Assembly (NCBI GenBank): GCA_039707655.1
Contig: CM077673.1
Span: 267,014,288-267,078,287, forward strand
Source: Elymus sibiricus
Taxonomy: Eukaryota > Streptophyta > Magnoliopsida > Poales > Poaceae
Direction of reading: 5' to 3'
DNA: 64,000 bases
Within the stretch, counting starts at the first letter, position 1; every line of letters begins with the position of its first letter. The position numbers and the translations under genes were made by a program. The notes under the pieces were generated by a model. The model saw nothing but the letters and a program-made list of their open reading frames with translations, searched no databases and was not told the origin of the DNA. Below, in pieces: positions 45,538 through 57,008 of the stretch.

Positions 45538-45990
45538 TGCACGGCCTACTAACAGCCGTGCCCCTCCCCCACTCCTCTCTGTCTCTCCCTCCCTCAACTC
45601 CGTCCCTCTCCCTCTCCCTGCATCGCGCCGACGCCAGCCCCTTCGTCGCCGCCGCCACCCCTCTCCGCCCCTTCGCCGCCGCCGCCACCCTCTGCGCCCG
45701 CCCCGCCCATCGGCGCCTGCGTCCGCCCCCACCGACCGACGCCAGCCCCCCGGCCCATGCGCCCGCCGCCAGCCCCTTCGTCGCCGCCGCCACCCCTCTC
45801 CACCCCTTCGCGGCCGCCGCCACACCCTGCGCCCGCTCCGCCCTCTGCGCCCGCTCCGCCCTCTGCGCCCGCCCCCGCCGCTAGACCCCTGTGCCCGCCC
45901 CCGCCGGCCGACGCCTGCTCCTGACGCCTGACGCCCGACGCCGCGTGCCGCCCACCGCCCACCGTCCGACGCCGCCCACTGCCGATGCCG
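45538..45990 (+). other. GC-rich leader exon of CACTA H
   Basis: Pyrimidine-rich, then an internal duplication of CAGCCCCTTCGTCGCCGCCG (45636 and 45771). It ends ATGCCG before GTGAGT (45985-45994), which looks like an ATG and a splice donor. Open frames here reflect base composition. Confidence 0.45.
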
Positions 45991-46085
45991 GTGAGTTTTT
46001 TTTCTGTTTTTTTTCCTGTTTTGTTTCTCTTATTTTTCATCTAATTCGAAAATGTTAGGTTAGTAATTAGCTTAGTTTAGTTAGG

Positions 46086-46862
46086 TTAGTTAGTTGAAAG
46101 AAAAGAAGAAAAGAAGAAAAGTAGAAGGAAAATAAGAAGAAAAGAAGAAGGAAAAAAAGGAAAAAGGAAAAAGGAAAAGAAGAAAAGAAGAAGAAGAAGA
46201 AGAAGAAGAAGAAGAAGAAAAGGAGGAGAAGAAGAAGAGGAAAAAGAAGAAGAAGAAGACGAAGAAGAAGAAGAAGAAGAAGAAGAAGAAGAAGACGAAG
46301 ACGAAAGAAGAAGGAGAAGGAGAAAAACAAGAAGAAGAAGAAGAAGAAGAAGAAGAAGAAGAAGAAGAAGAAGAAGAAGAAGAAGGAGGAGGAGGAGAAG
46401 GAGGAGAAGGAGAAAAACAAGAAGAAGGAGAAGAAGAAGAAGAACAAGAAGAAGAAGAAGAAGAAGAAGAAGAAGAAGAAGAAGAAGATGATGAAGACGA
46501 AGAAGAAGGAGAAGGAGGAAAACAAGAAGAAGGAGAACAAGAAGAAGAAGAAGAAGAAGATGAAGACGAAGAACAAGAAGAAGAAGAAGAAGAAGGAGAG
46601 GAAGAAGAAGAAGAAGAAGAAGAAGAAGAAGAAGACGAAGATGACGAAGAAGAAGAAGGAGAAGAAGAAGAAGAAGAAGAAGAAGATGGAGAAGAAGAAG
46701 AAGAAGAAGGAGGAGGAGGAGGAGGAGGAGGAGAAGAAGACGAAGACGAAGAAGACGAAGAAGAAGAAGAAGAAGAAGAAGAAGAAGACGAAGACGAAGA
46801 AGACGAAGAAGAAGAAGAAGACGAAGAAGAAGAAGAAGAAGAAGAAGACGAATAAGAAGAAG
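46086..46862 (+). repeat. GAA trinucleotide tract
   Basis: About 780 bp of almost pure purine GAA/GGA/GAC triplets, in the presumed first intron of CACTA H. Three minus-strand frames stay open as poly-Ser, poly-Leu or poly-Phe. Confidence 0.95.
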
Positions 46863-47084
46863 AAGACACCCCGACACGACACCCCGACACCACGACACGA
46901 CGCCCCGACACCCCGACACGACGCCCTGACACGACACCCCGACACGACACCCCGACACGACGCCCCGACACCACACCCCGACACCCCGACACGACACCCC
47001 GACACGATGCCCCGACACCCCGACACGATGCCCCGACACCCCGACACGATGCCTCGACACCCGGACACGACACCCCGACACAAC
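46863..47084 (+). repeat. CGACACCCC minisatellite, left half
   Basis: Tandem copies of CGACACCC/CGACACGACG-type units of 8-17 bp, cut at 47084 by E1 and resuming at 56379. Confidence 0.9.
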
Positions 47085-47554
47085 TGAGGGAGTCCTAGTT
47101 TAAGGGGTCCTCGGGAGGCCGACCTATTTCTTATGGGCCGGACTATATGGGCCGCATACCGAGCACTGGATTCATCGAAGGCCCTGTCTCTAGGAAGGAA
47201 GCTTCGAGAGTCGTGGCTTATTCTCCACGTTTGGAGTAGTGAATAGGCATGTTTATCCCTTCGACGTGTAACCGACCATTTGTAAACCCTAGGTACCCTC
47301 GGCGTCTATATAAGCCGGAGGGTTTTAGGTTGTAGGCCAAGAGAACTCATCTAGGGTTTTAGTCATACGATCTCAAGGTAGATCAACTCTGTAACCCTTA
47401 TACCATCAATATAATCAAGCAGGACGTAGGGTATTACCTCCATAGGAGGGCCCGAACCTGGGTAAACATCGTCTCCCTCTTCTCCTGTTACCATCGATTC
47501 TAGTCTCACAGCTCGGGACCCCCTACCCGAGATCCGCCGGTTTTGACACCGACA
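47085..47554 (+). repeat. 5' LTR of E1
   Basis: Starts TGAGGGAGTCC and ends CACCGACA. TATA box TATATAA at 47307-47313 followed by GCCGGAGGGTTTTAGG. Confidence 0.93.
47307..47313 (+). promoter_or_regulatory. TATA box of the E1 5' LTR
   Basis: TATATAA; also present at 56131-56137 in the 3' LTR and 56714-56720 in E2. It should drive the sense transcript. Confidence 0.75.
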
Positions 47555-47599
47555 TTGGTGCTTTCATTGAGAGTTCCGCTGTGATCGCCAAAGGAATCG

Positions 47600-50500
47600 A
47601 TGGCTCGTCTTGTCATCAACAAAGAGGTCCGCAATACGGGCACTTTCGTCCCCAGACAGATCTTCGCTTTTGGCAGCATTGTGCTGCACGCCGACCCGAC
47701 CAGCCATCTGGGCCGTGTCGGAAATTTCGCCCCTGATCAAGAGGTCAGATTCGGGAACCTAGAGTTCTCAGTAGACTCTTGGGGCGACCTGTCACTAACC
47801 GGGCTCGCAGTCTTGCCTGCCACGCCCGAACACTCTGAGGCTTCAACCTCAGATCCATCTTTTGGCCCCGCCCACGGGATCTACCCCGGCGAGGACCCGA
47901 CTCTTAGTACGGACCCAGTCATAGTACCAGATGTCCGGACACCTGTTCTTGCCGAACACTCCCCCTGCCCGGATGCATCGGAGGTTAACTCCGAAAGCTC
48001 TGAGCAGGCCGATCCGATCGAGCTCTCGATACTCAACGAGGCCCTAGATCGGATCTCATCGATGAAGATTACCGACGACCCAACCCCGATCTGTGCCCAG
48101 ATCGGGCTCAAGGCGGGTCAGGACGAATTTTTTGTCCCACCCACCACCCACTTAGTAGCCACTGTCGAGGATTTAACCGACATGTTGGACTATGCCTCTG
48201 AGGAGGCAGATTATATGGATGAGGAGGATCACACCCTCACCCCCATTAACACCGGGCGGTGGACTGCCACCTCCACATACGACGTCTACATGGTGGACAC
48301 TCCGAAAAACGATGGCGACAAGTCGGATGAAGCGCCGTCAAGACGCCGAAAGCCGCATAAACAGTCAAAAGGAAAAAAGGGAAGAAAAGCTATTGACGAC
48401 ACCGGGGATGGAGACACCCCGGAAGACCTCGGCCATCCCGAAATCCCCGAACACCCGTTAGAGGGTCAGGAGAGGCCGGAAGACCGGCGCAATCCCGACG
48501 ACCTAAATGATTCCGAGGATGACAATTACCTTGCCCCTGTCATGGAGGAGGACAACCCGGAAGCCTATGACTTCGCCATCCCCGACAATCCTGAAGATCA
48601 GGAACTGTTCAGGCAACAACTTATAGCCACGGCCCGCAGCCTAAAAGCAAAAGAATGGCAGCTTAAAGCCGAACAAGACGACCTCAACGATCGATGGACG
48701 AGAGTCCTCTCAGCTGAGGAAGGATACGGTACCGGTCTATCGGACCAACCTAAGAGCTATCCGCGCAGAAGGCTGCTACCACAATTTGATGACGAGCTCA
48801 CTGATACACCGTCTCCTAAACATCGCCCATACGACAAGCCAGACCGCCCTCCTCGAGGACGAGACAGGACGGCTGACAACACCGGCTATAGGCCGACGAT
48901 ACCCCGTAGACAGGGAAAGGAGCCACTAGAGCCCGATGACAGGTTCGACCTGCGACACGACCTGGACGACAGAGCAGGTCGTACGTGATCCATCTAAGGA
49001 TCCAGAGGATACTCACCCGATAGATGGGAAGGGTACCGGCCTTGGCTCGACCGCAACCATAAAGGACGGGAACAAAACCGGGCTAGGACAGACGCCGATC
49101 ATCGGCGCGACATAGCTCGGGTTAAAGGCGCTGCCCACCCACTGTGTCTCACGAACGAGGTGATGCAGCATCAGGTCCCGGAGGGGTTTAAACCCGTAAA
49201 CATAGAAGAATACGATGGGACAACTGACCCAACCGTATGGTTCGAGGATTTACTCCTCCACATCCACATGGCGCGAGGAGATGACCTCCACGCCATCAAG
49301 TACCTACCCCTGAAGCTCAAGGGGCCAGCTCGGCACTGGTTAAATAGCCTCCCCGAAAACTCCATTGGGTGCTGGGAGGACCTAGAGGATGTATTCTGAT
49401 CTAACTTCCAGGGCACTTATGTTCGGCCGCCGGACTCCTCCGACCTAAGCAACGTCGTCCAGAAGCCAGGAGAATCTGCGCGGCTATTCTGGAATCGTTT
49501 CTTGACCAAGAAAAACCAGATCGTGGACTGCCCGGACGCCGAAGCAATAGCCTCTTTCAGGCACAATATTCGGGATGAGTGGCCGGCTCGTCAGCTCGGC
49601 CAGGATAAACCGAGGACAATGTACGCCCTCACATCACTCATGACCCTCTTCTGCGCGGGCGAGGATAACTGGCTAGCAAGACGTAGCCACAACCCCGAAG
49701 ACCCCGGAACCTCCAAAGTTCAGGATGGAAACGGGAAACCAAAGCGCAACAAGAACAAGCGCCGGCACTATAATAGTGATGCCGATGACACGGCCGTCAA
49801 CACCGGCTTCCGCAACTCCCGGCCTGGGCAGCGGAAGAATCCTCCTAAAGGCAATCGCGACGGACCCACCCCGCTAGACAAGATCATGGAAAGGCCTTGC
49901 CAGATCCATGACACTCAAGAGAAGCCCGCCAACCACACCAATCGTAACTGTTGGGTATTCAAACAGGCCGGCAAGCTCGCATCCGAGGACCAAGGCAAGA
50001 GCCCGCGCAGCGAGGACGAGGATGAACCCCGTGGTCCGATCGGTGGCGGACAAAATAAATTCCCTCCAGAGGTGAAAACAGTAAATATGATATACGCCAC
50101 TCATATACCCAAGAAGGAGAGGAAGCGCGCCCTTTGAGATGTTTACGCCGTAGAGACTGTAGCCCCGAAGTATAACCCATGGTCGGCATACCCGGTCACC
50201 TTCGATCGACGTGACCACCCGACCAGTATCCGTCATGGGGGTTCGGCCGCCCTCGTCCTAGACCCCATCATAGATGGATATCACCTCACTAAAGTCCTAA
50301 TGGAGGGAGGAAGTAGCCTCAATCTGATTTACTCAGATACGGTGAAAAAGATGGGCATAGATCCGTCAAGGATCAAACCCAGCAACACTACCTTTAAAGG
50401 AGTGATCCGAGGCGTCAAAGCCCGGTGCACGGGCTCTGTAAGCCTGGAAATAGTGTTCGGCTCGCCCGATAACTTTTGAAGCGAGGGCTTGATCTTCGAC

Positions 50501-50974
50501 ATCGTACCTTTCCGCAGCGGCTATCATGCCCTGCTCGGCTGTACAGCGTTCGCTCGCTTTAACGCCGTCCCACACTACGCATACCTCAAGCTCAAGATGC
50601 CCGGCCCCAAGGGGGTCATTACTGTCAATGGCAACACAGAGCGCTCCCTTCGAACTGAGGAACATGCGTTGGCCCTGGCGGCCGAATTCCATTACACTGA
50701 TGATCGGCAAACGCCGACATCTGCCGTAAAGCCACCCAAGGCTGGGAAGCGAGCTCGGTCTCAACTCGAAGTACCAGAACCTTCTTCTCCCCATAAATAC
50801 GGACTCGCCCCCCATCGCACAGCCCTAGAACCGGCAAAGTACGTGCCGAGGAGGCACAACTTCGCCCTCAAAATTCCATGGGCAGCGGTGGGGAAAAATT
50901 ATCAAAAGGTAAGTGTTCGGCTGGACCGAACTATCACCATCAATACGTCTTCGGACACACTACAGGTACCATAA
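47600..50974 (+). pseudogene. gag-protease polyprotein of E1
   Basis: One frame runs from ATG 47600 (MARLVINKEVRNT) to 50974, broken by TGA at 48986, TAA at 48995, TGA at 49397, TGA at 50135 and TGA at 50477; each TGA fits a former CGA. The N-terminal 460 codons are acidic and Pro-rich. The gag core follows (EYDGTTDPTVWFEDLL, LKLKGPARHWLNSLP), then a Cys-x2-His-x8-His-x4-Cys knuckle (CQIHDT ... NHTNRNC) and an aspartic protease. The protease motif reads LMEGGSSLN, with Glu (50303-50305) where E2 has Asp in LMDGGSGLN. The frame stops before any RT. Gag would build the particle; the protease seems inactive. Confidence 0.85.
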
Positions 50975-52055
50975 AGTACCTGCTAAAGCATAAAGCTCAT
51001 CCACACTTCGGCGACTTCTCTAGATTTTTCTCCAAAGTCCGCTCGCTGAACAGTACACCCGTAGCGGTATACACCTCCTTAGGTGACGCAGGAGCGGACA
51101 AAAACGACAGGGCACATCGAGGACGTCAGGCCACCCATCGAAGACCCTTGGTACAACCCCTCCTGTAAGGTTTATATTTCATTTTTAATACCTGTAAACA
51201 GTTGCATCAGCAATTTGAATAATAAGAGTTGTTGAGTAAAATACAGATGTATCATGCATGATCACTTCGCTGTTTTTGGCGCACTCTCTGTTTTCCCTCT
51301 CTTCTTGCGAACCTGTTTGGTATACTTTACGATGCAACTGGCTAATAGACCGGGGGCTCGAACTAAAGAAAATCGCCCTAAGCAGAACTGATTTTGCGTT
51401 CGGCGTCTTGGAATTCCGCTTTATATGCATTGGTTCCGAACTATGTCTTGGGTCAATAGTTGGGTTGCCCGGCTCCTGTGCTTGCCCCTTTATGTTCCGC
51501 TCGTTCGGCTAAAAGGGCAAAGGGAGAACCGCTGCGATTGTGCTTCCGGCTAGCCTGGTCAAGCACCTCAGTGGAGAAAGCCGAAAACTGACTGTCATGG
51601 TATGCGAGAACTGGTGTGCGATTCCGAGCTTAACTAAATCTCGTCAGAGGTTATTCCGTGTCATACGATGGGTTTGGTATTAGTACAAACCATGTGATAT
51701 CGGCTTTAGCCATGATTCATCCGAATATCACAAACCCCCGGGGGCTAGTTATCAGCCCCCCGCACTCCTTTCTCGCGCCCCTACGGCTAAGTGAAAGCGA
51801 TAAAGCACTATGGTCCGATTGCCTTGTCCGCCCCACACTACCGCCTTCGGGTACCGACTTCTCTGCTAAGGGTAATAGTGCGTTGGCAGAGACACCCCGC
51901 GTAGTATCTACATGGGGGCTGAAGCCGACGACTCGCAGCTTTCAGTTTCAACGGCCACACAGGAGTTATAAAGGATGCAAAATATAAAAGACATGATAAA
52001 CCATGCATCTTAAATATAAACGCGTTAAAAAGTCTTCGGACATATTACAACACAA
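50975..52055. other. Non-coding middle of E1
   Basis: About 1.1 kb between the sense and antisense genes. It shares blocks with E2 62700-62900 (ATTGGTTCCG-, AAAGGGAGAACC-, GCTGCGATTGT-like), showing common origin of the 3' region. Confidence 0.6.
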
Positions 52056-55000
52056 TTACTCATAAACGTTTTCTGTCGAACATTGAGCCTCTATTGCCCG
52101 AGGACCCTCCATTACTCCGGAGAACAACAGCTCGGGGCACCTATGCTCCTTTTCAGGAGGCGGAGGGGTGGTGGCTATCATTATCGGATCCAGCCCCGGC
52201 CAGTGCACCTTGGCCTTCGCAAAGGCCATTCAAGCACCTTCAATACAGGAGGAACGCCTTAGTGCATTGATCCGGGGCGAGGCGTCCCTCAGCTTCTGCA
52301 CCAGGCCAAAGTAGCTGCCCGGCAACGGCTCGTTGGGCCATAGCCGGATGCAGAGATCCTTCACGGCCGGCTCCGCCATCCGGTGTAGCTCCATCAGCTG
52401 CTTCAGCTGCTCAACAAGGAGAGGAGAGCGCTCGAGGTCTTCAAACTGCGCCCAAAACAGCCAAGCTTCATCTCCTTCTCCCCGCAAAGCATAGAACTAG
52501 TTCGCGTCCGCTGTGCTCTTCTGGAGGTCCGAGCAGGCGCCTGAGGAACGCCATATTTGGGTAAGCAACTCGAACTTGCTATCCTCGAAGACACACTGCA
52601 ATAAATACGGCTTACCATCCATGATAGCCTTGGCCTGGCTGACTTGCCCTTCAAAAGACCGCCTATCCACCCGCTCCTTTTGGAGATTGGTTTTCAGGGT
52701 GGATAGTTCGGCGGCTTGCTCCTTACCTTTCCGCTCAAGGTCCTCGCACTTTTGGCCGGCGTCCTTGAGCTCTTGTTGGATTTCCTCCACCCGAGCCTCA
52801 TGCTTGTCGCTGGTGGCTCTCAAGGCGGATAGCGTGGTAGCCGCTTCCTTGGCCGCCGCCCTTTCAACCGCAGCCTCCTGCTTCGCCTTCTCAAGCTCGG
52901 CCTTGAGCTTCTCAATTTCCTTCGCCGAGGCTGGGTAAGCATTAAAACATATCAAAAAATACTGCGTTGACAGTACGGTAATAAAGAATTTGGATATTCT
53001 AATCCGTCTTACCTTGCGCCTCGTCGAATCTCTTGTTCAAAGCGTCAAGCTCATCTTCGGAGCTCTTGAGCTTCCTATTTAGGTCGTCCAGCTCAGGAGC
53101 ATTGGCAGCCGCCGCCGTCGACGAAGCCTGTAAAAAACAAAACCATCAAGTTACATGGGTTTAAAACTTCTGAACTATCATAAACATGATCCTGTGTCCG
53201 GTCCTCTTAAGGGCTGTTAGAACGTCCCGAACAAATATTGTCCTATACATAGTTCGGATAATGATCTATGATTGACACCCAGGTAAGTTTTTCCAAACTC
53301 ACCTAGGGCTCAGGGGCTGCCATGTATATAATGATAACTCAAAGAAATTAATATTTCACAAACAGAGCATTACGTGGCTCACCTGAAAGCCCGTCAGGAG
53401 ACCGCTGAAGGCCTCCTTCAGTCCGCTGTCTACGAACTGAATGCTCTGCAACACCGCACCCATAAGGGTGCGGTGCTCTTCGGAGATGGAGGCACTTGAC
53501 AGGGCCTCCCCCGTAGCCGGCCACCTATTGGTCGGTGGCGCCGTTCGAGATTGGATGACCCGAGCTCCAACCGGGGATTGAACCGGTGCCTCCGGAGGTA
53601 TGGTGCGCTCCGGAGATGACCTCGGAGGTGACTGGACATCTTCACGTCCGGTCTCCTGAGTATCCGGGAGGTGCATTTCCCCCGGGTCTTCGGCGGCCAA
53701 GGTGTTAACCTCGACCATGACGTCGTTGCCCCCTCCACCAGTGTCCGGCTCCAAAGGAGCCTGTTGGGATGACACTTCCGCGGCATCCTTCACGGCGACC
53801 GGAGGAGAGGGGTGCGACGTAGTCCCGCTCTCCGCTAGTTTGGCGGGCGGGGTCTCCCCGTCCGAGATTTGATCGGTGGGGAGAACACATGGTGGGCTGC
53901 AAGTCGATATGCGTTCACATGTTAGTAACATTCAAAACTTAGCACTTATAGCTCGGGAGGTCCTAGGATCTTTACCTTCGAGCTGGGGGCTTGACCCTGA
54001 GGTTCCTTTCTGGAACCCTCTCAAAATCCTTGGACTCGGTATCCGAGTCCGAACTGTCGTCGGTCAAAACTACCTGTGTTCGGCGCACTTTCTTCTGGGA
54101 GGGAGGAGGTACATCCTCTGAGGCGTCCGATGACGCCACCCTCTTTCCTGTGAGGGGGGAATCGCCTCCCCCCTCACCCTCGTGCTCCTCCTCTTGATTC
54201 GAGGAGGTGTGGGTTTCCTCGTACACAGCCCCCGACTGGTCCCTGATGCGCAGGCCTGCTCGGCCTGGTTTCTTCTTTTGCTCCTTCTTCTCTGGCGCCT
54301 TGTAAGGCGCCACGACGAGCATCTCCGACAACAGCTGGGACCTAGGGTCTTCGGGCTGTGGAGCCGGGCATTTGATGCCCGTGGCCTTGCTCAACCATTC
54401 CTGCGGAAGCAATTGGAAAGTACTTAGATTTTCTTCAGGAAAACAAAGCCGATCAAGCGAAACTGTGTTATACCTCGGGAGGGAGCTTATCGGCGCACAA
54501 GCCCTGGTCCTCCTTCTTGGCTGTCCACTTCTCCTGTGCCTTGAACAACGCCTTCCACAGCTTCTCCCGAGTGGTGCGGAAGAGCTGATGGATCGTGGGA
54601 TCATCGTCAGTCCGATAAGTCCACATAGGAGAGCCCCGGCGCTGGCAGGGGAGGATGCGCCACCGAAGCATAATCTGGATCACGTTGGTCAGCTTGATTT
54701 TGTCCTTGATCATCGAGGCGATGCCCCTCTGCAGGTCATCCACCTCTGTATCCGACCCCCAGTCGTGGCCCTTTCGGACCCATGAGGTCAATCTGGTCGG
54801 GGGGCTGGATCTGAATTTGGCAGGAACAGTTCCGCCCTCCTCCCTTGGCTCGGTGATGTAAAACCACTCTTTTTACCAAGTCGATGGTGTCGATGAAGGT
54901 GCCGGATGGCCATACTGCGTGGGGAAGCTTGCTGATGACCGCCCCGCCGCAGTCTGCGTGTGCACCCTTGACACACTTCGGCTTGATGTTGAATATCTTG

Positions 55001-55341
55001 AGCCATAGTCCGAAGTGTGGTTCGACCCGCATGAAGGCCTCGCAGACGATGATGAAGGCCGATATATGCATGAAGGAGTTCGGCGGAAGGTCGTGGAAGT
55101 CGAGTCCTTAGAAGAACATGAGGCCCCTAACGAAGGGGTGGAGCGGGAAGCTCAGTCCTCGGATGAAGTGAGGAATGAAGACCACCCTCTCGCCTGGCTT
55201 GGGGGTGCGGATCACCTGGCCCTCCTCTGCGGCGCGATGGAAGATATTAGCGGGGAGGTAGCCGACGTCCTTGAGGTCCCGGATGTCCTGGTCTGTGACC
55301 GTGGAAGCCTCCCACTTGCCATTGGAGCCGGAGCTGGCCAT
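52056..55341 (-). pseudogene. Spliced antisense gene of E1 (Transposase_28-like N-terminus, coiled-coil C-terminus)
   Basis: The ATG at 55341 begins MASSGSNGKWEAST. Exon 1 (to 54474) has the region often annotated as putative gypsy-type transposon domain (YLPANIFHR, VVFIPHFIRGLSFPLHPF, FIIVCEAFMRVEPHFGLW). Further exons are 54400-53976 (basic, Ser/acidic), 53896-53383 (Pro-rich), 53127-53013 and 52930-52056 (long coiled coil, EIEKLKAELEKAKQE), with GT...AG borders. Lesions: TAA at 55108, a frameshift near 54800, TAG at 52497 and TGA at 52230 (fits CGA). Extra antisense ORFs between pol and the 3' LTR are known in Tat-lineage elements; their function is not settled. Confidence 0.75.
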
Positions 55342-55908
55342 GGCTAAGCTCGGAGGAGGAAGGGTAGAAAACCTAGATCTGGGCTCTGGAGGCTTAGGAG
55401 ATTGGGGAAGCGGGGATGCGAATGGGAAGTGCGGTTAAGCCTTAGGGTTTTTTCCCTTTTATTGGGCTTGTCGCTGGTTAGCCTCCCTTCACTGCGCCGT
55501 GAATCCCTCCGCTTCCCAAGACGTGCGTGCCGTTATACGCGCAAGATTAAACATATCCCGTGTGAAACGGAGCACGATCTGTGCATTGATGGGTCGTGCT
55601 GGTGAAAACGGCCTAGAACCGCGAATCGAGTCTTTACGACTGGTTCAGTGGTCGTGGTGGGCCGTGACCTTTCATCTAAAAGGTTGTCAGGGAGCACTAT
55701 GTACTCCTTGACGTTTGGCCTTCTGGACCGAGTTATTCTTGGTGTTCGGATGGTCAATGATCGGGAAAGCTACACGTAGTCGGAGGCCGAACTAAACTCG
55801 GCCGATCACTATTTGGAGAAAGGAACTCGCCTCGCAAGCCGAAGACTCTGATCATATGAAGCAGCTGGAGCTAAGACCCTTGGAGTTGGAGGCTAGTTCG
55901 GGGGCTAC
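55342..55908. other. Upstream region of the antisense gene and priming tract of E1
   Basis: No gene. It should hold the antisense promoter. It ends TTCGGGGGCTAC before the 3' LTR, the plus-strand priming tract. Confidence 0.55.
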
Positions 55909-56378
55909 TGAGGGAGTCCTGGTTTAAGGGGTCCTCGGTAGGCCGACCTATTTCTTATGGGCCGGACTATATGGGCCGCATAGCGAGCACTGGATTGATC
56001 GAAGGCCCTGTCTCCAGGAAGGAAGCTTCGAGAGTCGTGGCTTATTCTCCATGTTTGGAGTAGTGAATAGGCATGTTTATCCCTTCGATGTGTAATCGAC
56101 CAGTTGTAAACCCTAGGTACCCTCGGCGTCTATATAAGCCAGAGGGTTTTAGGTTGTAGGCCAACAGAACTCATCTAGGGTTTTAGTCATATGATCTCGA
56201 GGTAGATCAACTCTGTAACCCTTATACCATCAATATAATCAAGCAGGATGTAGGGTATTACCTCCATAGGAGGGCCCGAACCTGGGTAAACATCGTCTCC
56301 CTCTTCTCCTGTTACCATCGATTCTAGTCTCACAGCTTGGGACCCCCTACCCGAGATCCGCCAGTTTTGACACCGACA
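55909..56378 (+). repeat. 3' LTR of E1
   Basis: Same 470-bp length as the 5' LTR; ends CACCGACA at 56378. Confidence 0.93.
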
Positions 56379-56491
56379 ATGACACCCCGGCGACGCCCCT
56401 CCGGTGAGCCCCTGCATGACACCCCTAGCACGACACCCCGACACGACACCCCAGCATGACACCCCCGGCAACGCCCCTCCGGTGAGCCCAC
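56379..56491 (+). repeat. Right half of the CACTA H minisatellite
   Basis: GACACCCC and GGCRACGCCCCTCCGGTGAGCCC units. The latter occurs twice (about 56388-56412 and 56466-56490). Confidence 0.85.
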
Positions 56492-56962
56492 TGAGGGAGT
56501 CCTGAATTCAGGGGTGCTCGGATAGCCGACCTATTTCTCATGGGCCGGACTATGTGGGCCGCTGGATGAGCATTGGGTGATCAGGGGCCCCGTCGCCAAG
56601 GTGGAAGTTTCAAGGAGCCACAGCGTGTCCTCCAAGTTGACGATAGTAGATAGGCATGTTTTTCCCTTTAATGTGCAACCGACTATGTGTAAACCCTAGG
56701 TACCCTCGGCGTCTATATAAGCCGGAGGGTTTTAGGTTGTAGACCAAGAGAACTCATCTAGGGTTTTAGTCATACGATCTCGTGGTAGATCAACTCTGTA
56801 ACACTTATACCATCAATATAATCAAGCAGGACGTAGGGTATTACCTCCATAGGAGGGCCCGAACTAGGTTAAAACACTGTCCCCTTCGTCTCCTGTTACC
56901 CTCGAGTCTAGTCTCACAGCTCGGGACCCCGTACCTGAGATCCGCCGGTTTTGACACCGACA
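56492..56962 (+). repeat. 5' LTR of E2
   Basis: Starts TGAGGGAGTCC, TATA box at 56714-56720, ends CACCGACA followed by TTGGTGCTTTCATTGAG, the same leader as E1. Confidence 0.92.
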
Positions 56963-57008
56963 TTGGTGCTTTCATTGAGAGTTCCGCTGTGATCGCCAGA
57001 AGGAATCG

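Larger units (their letters stand above)
47085..56378 (+). mobile_element. Gypsy LTR retrotransposon E1 (Tat-like, non-autonomous, with antisense gene)
   Basis: Two 470-bp LTRs (47085-47554 and 55909-56378) flank gag-protease and a spliced antisense gene. RT, RNase H and integrase are missing. Flanks ACAAC (47080-47084) and ATGAC (56379-56383) fit one ACGAC target, each copy having lost the CpG in a different way. By eye about 17 of 470 LTR sites differ. LTRs look like Fatima-type elements of wheat; name unchecked. Confidence 0.9.
45249..56491 (+). mobile_element. CACTA transposon H, left part, with nested Gypsy E1 (right part beyond E2)
   Basis: Starts CACTACTGGAATCAAGG at 45249, with TTGCCGTCTGCC/GACGGCAAAG subterminal repeats up to 45537, the same motif family as the element ending at 28782. 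It continues through a GC-rich 5' exon, a GAA tract and a CGACACCCC minisatellite that resumes at 56379 after element E1. E2 begins at 56492. No transposase is visible inside the window. Confidence 0.75.

Noticed and set aside
46067..47083. Three long minus-strand frames rich in Ser, Leu or Phe
   Set aside because: They are the three readings of the GAA tract; no sequence other than the repeat supports a protein.
54182..55347. Plus-strand frames opposite the E1 antisense gene
   Set aside because: They are complements of the antisense exons, which have splice borders and recognisable domain sequence.
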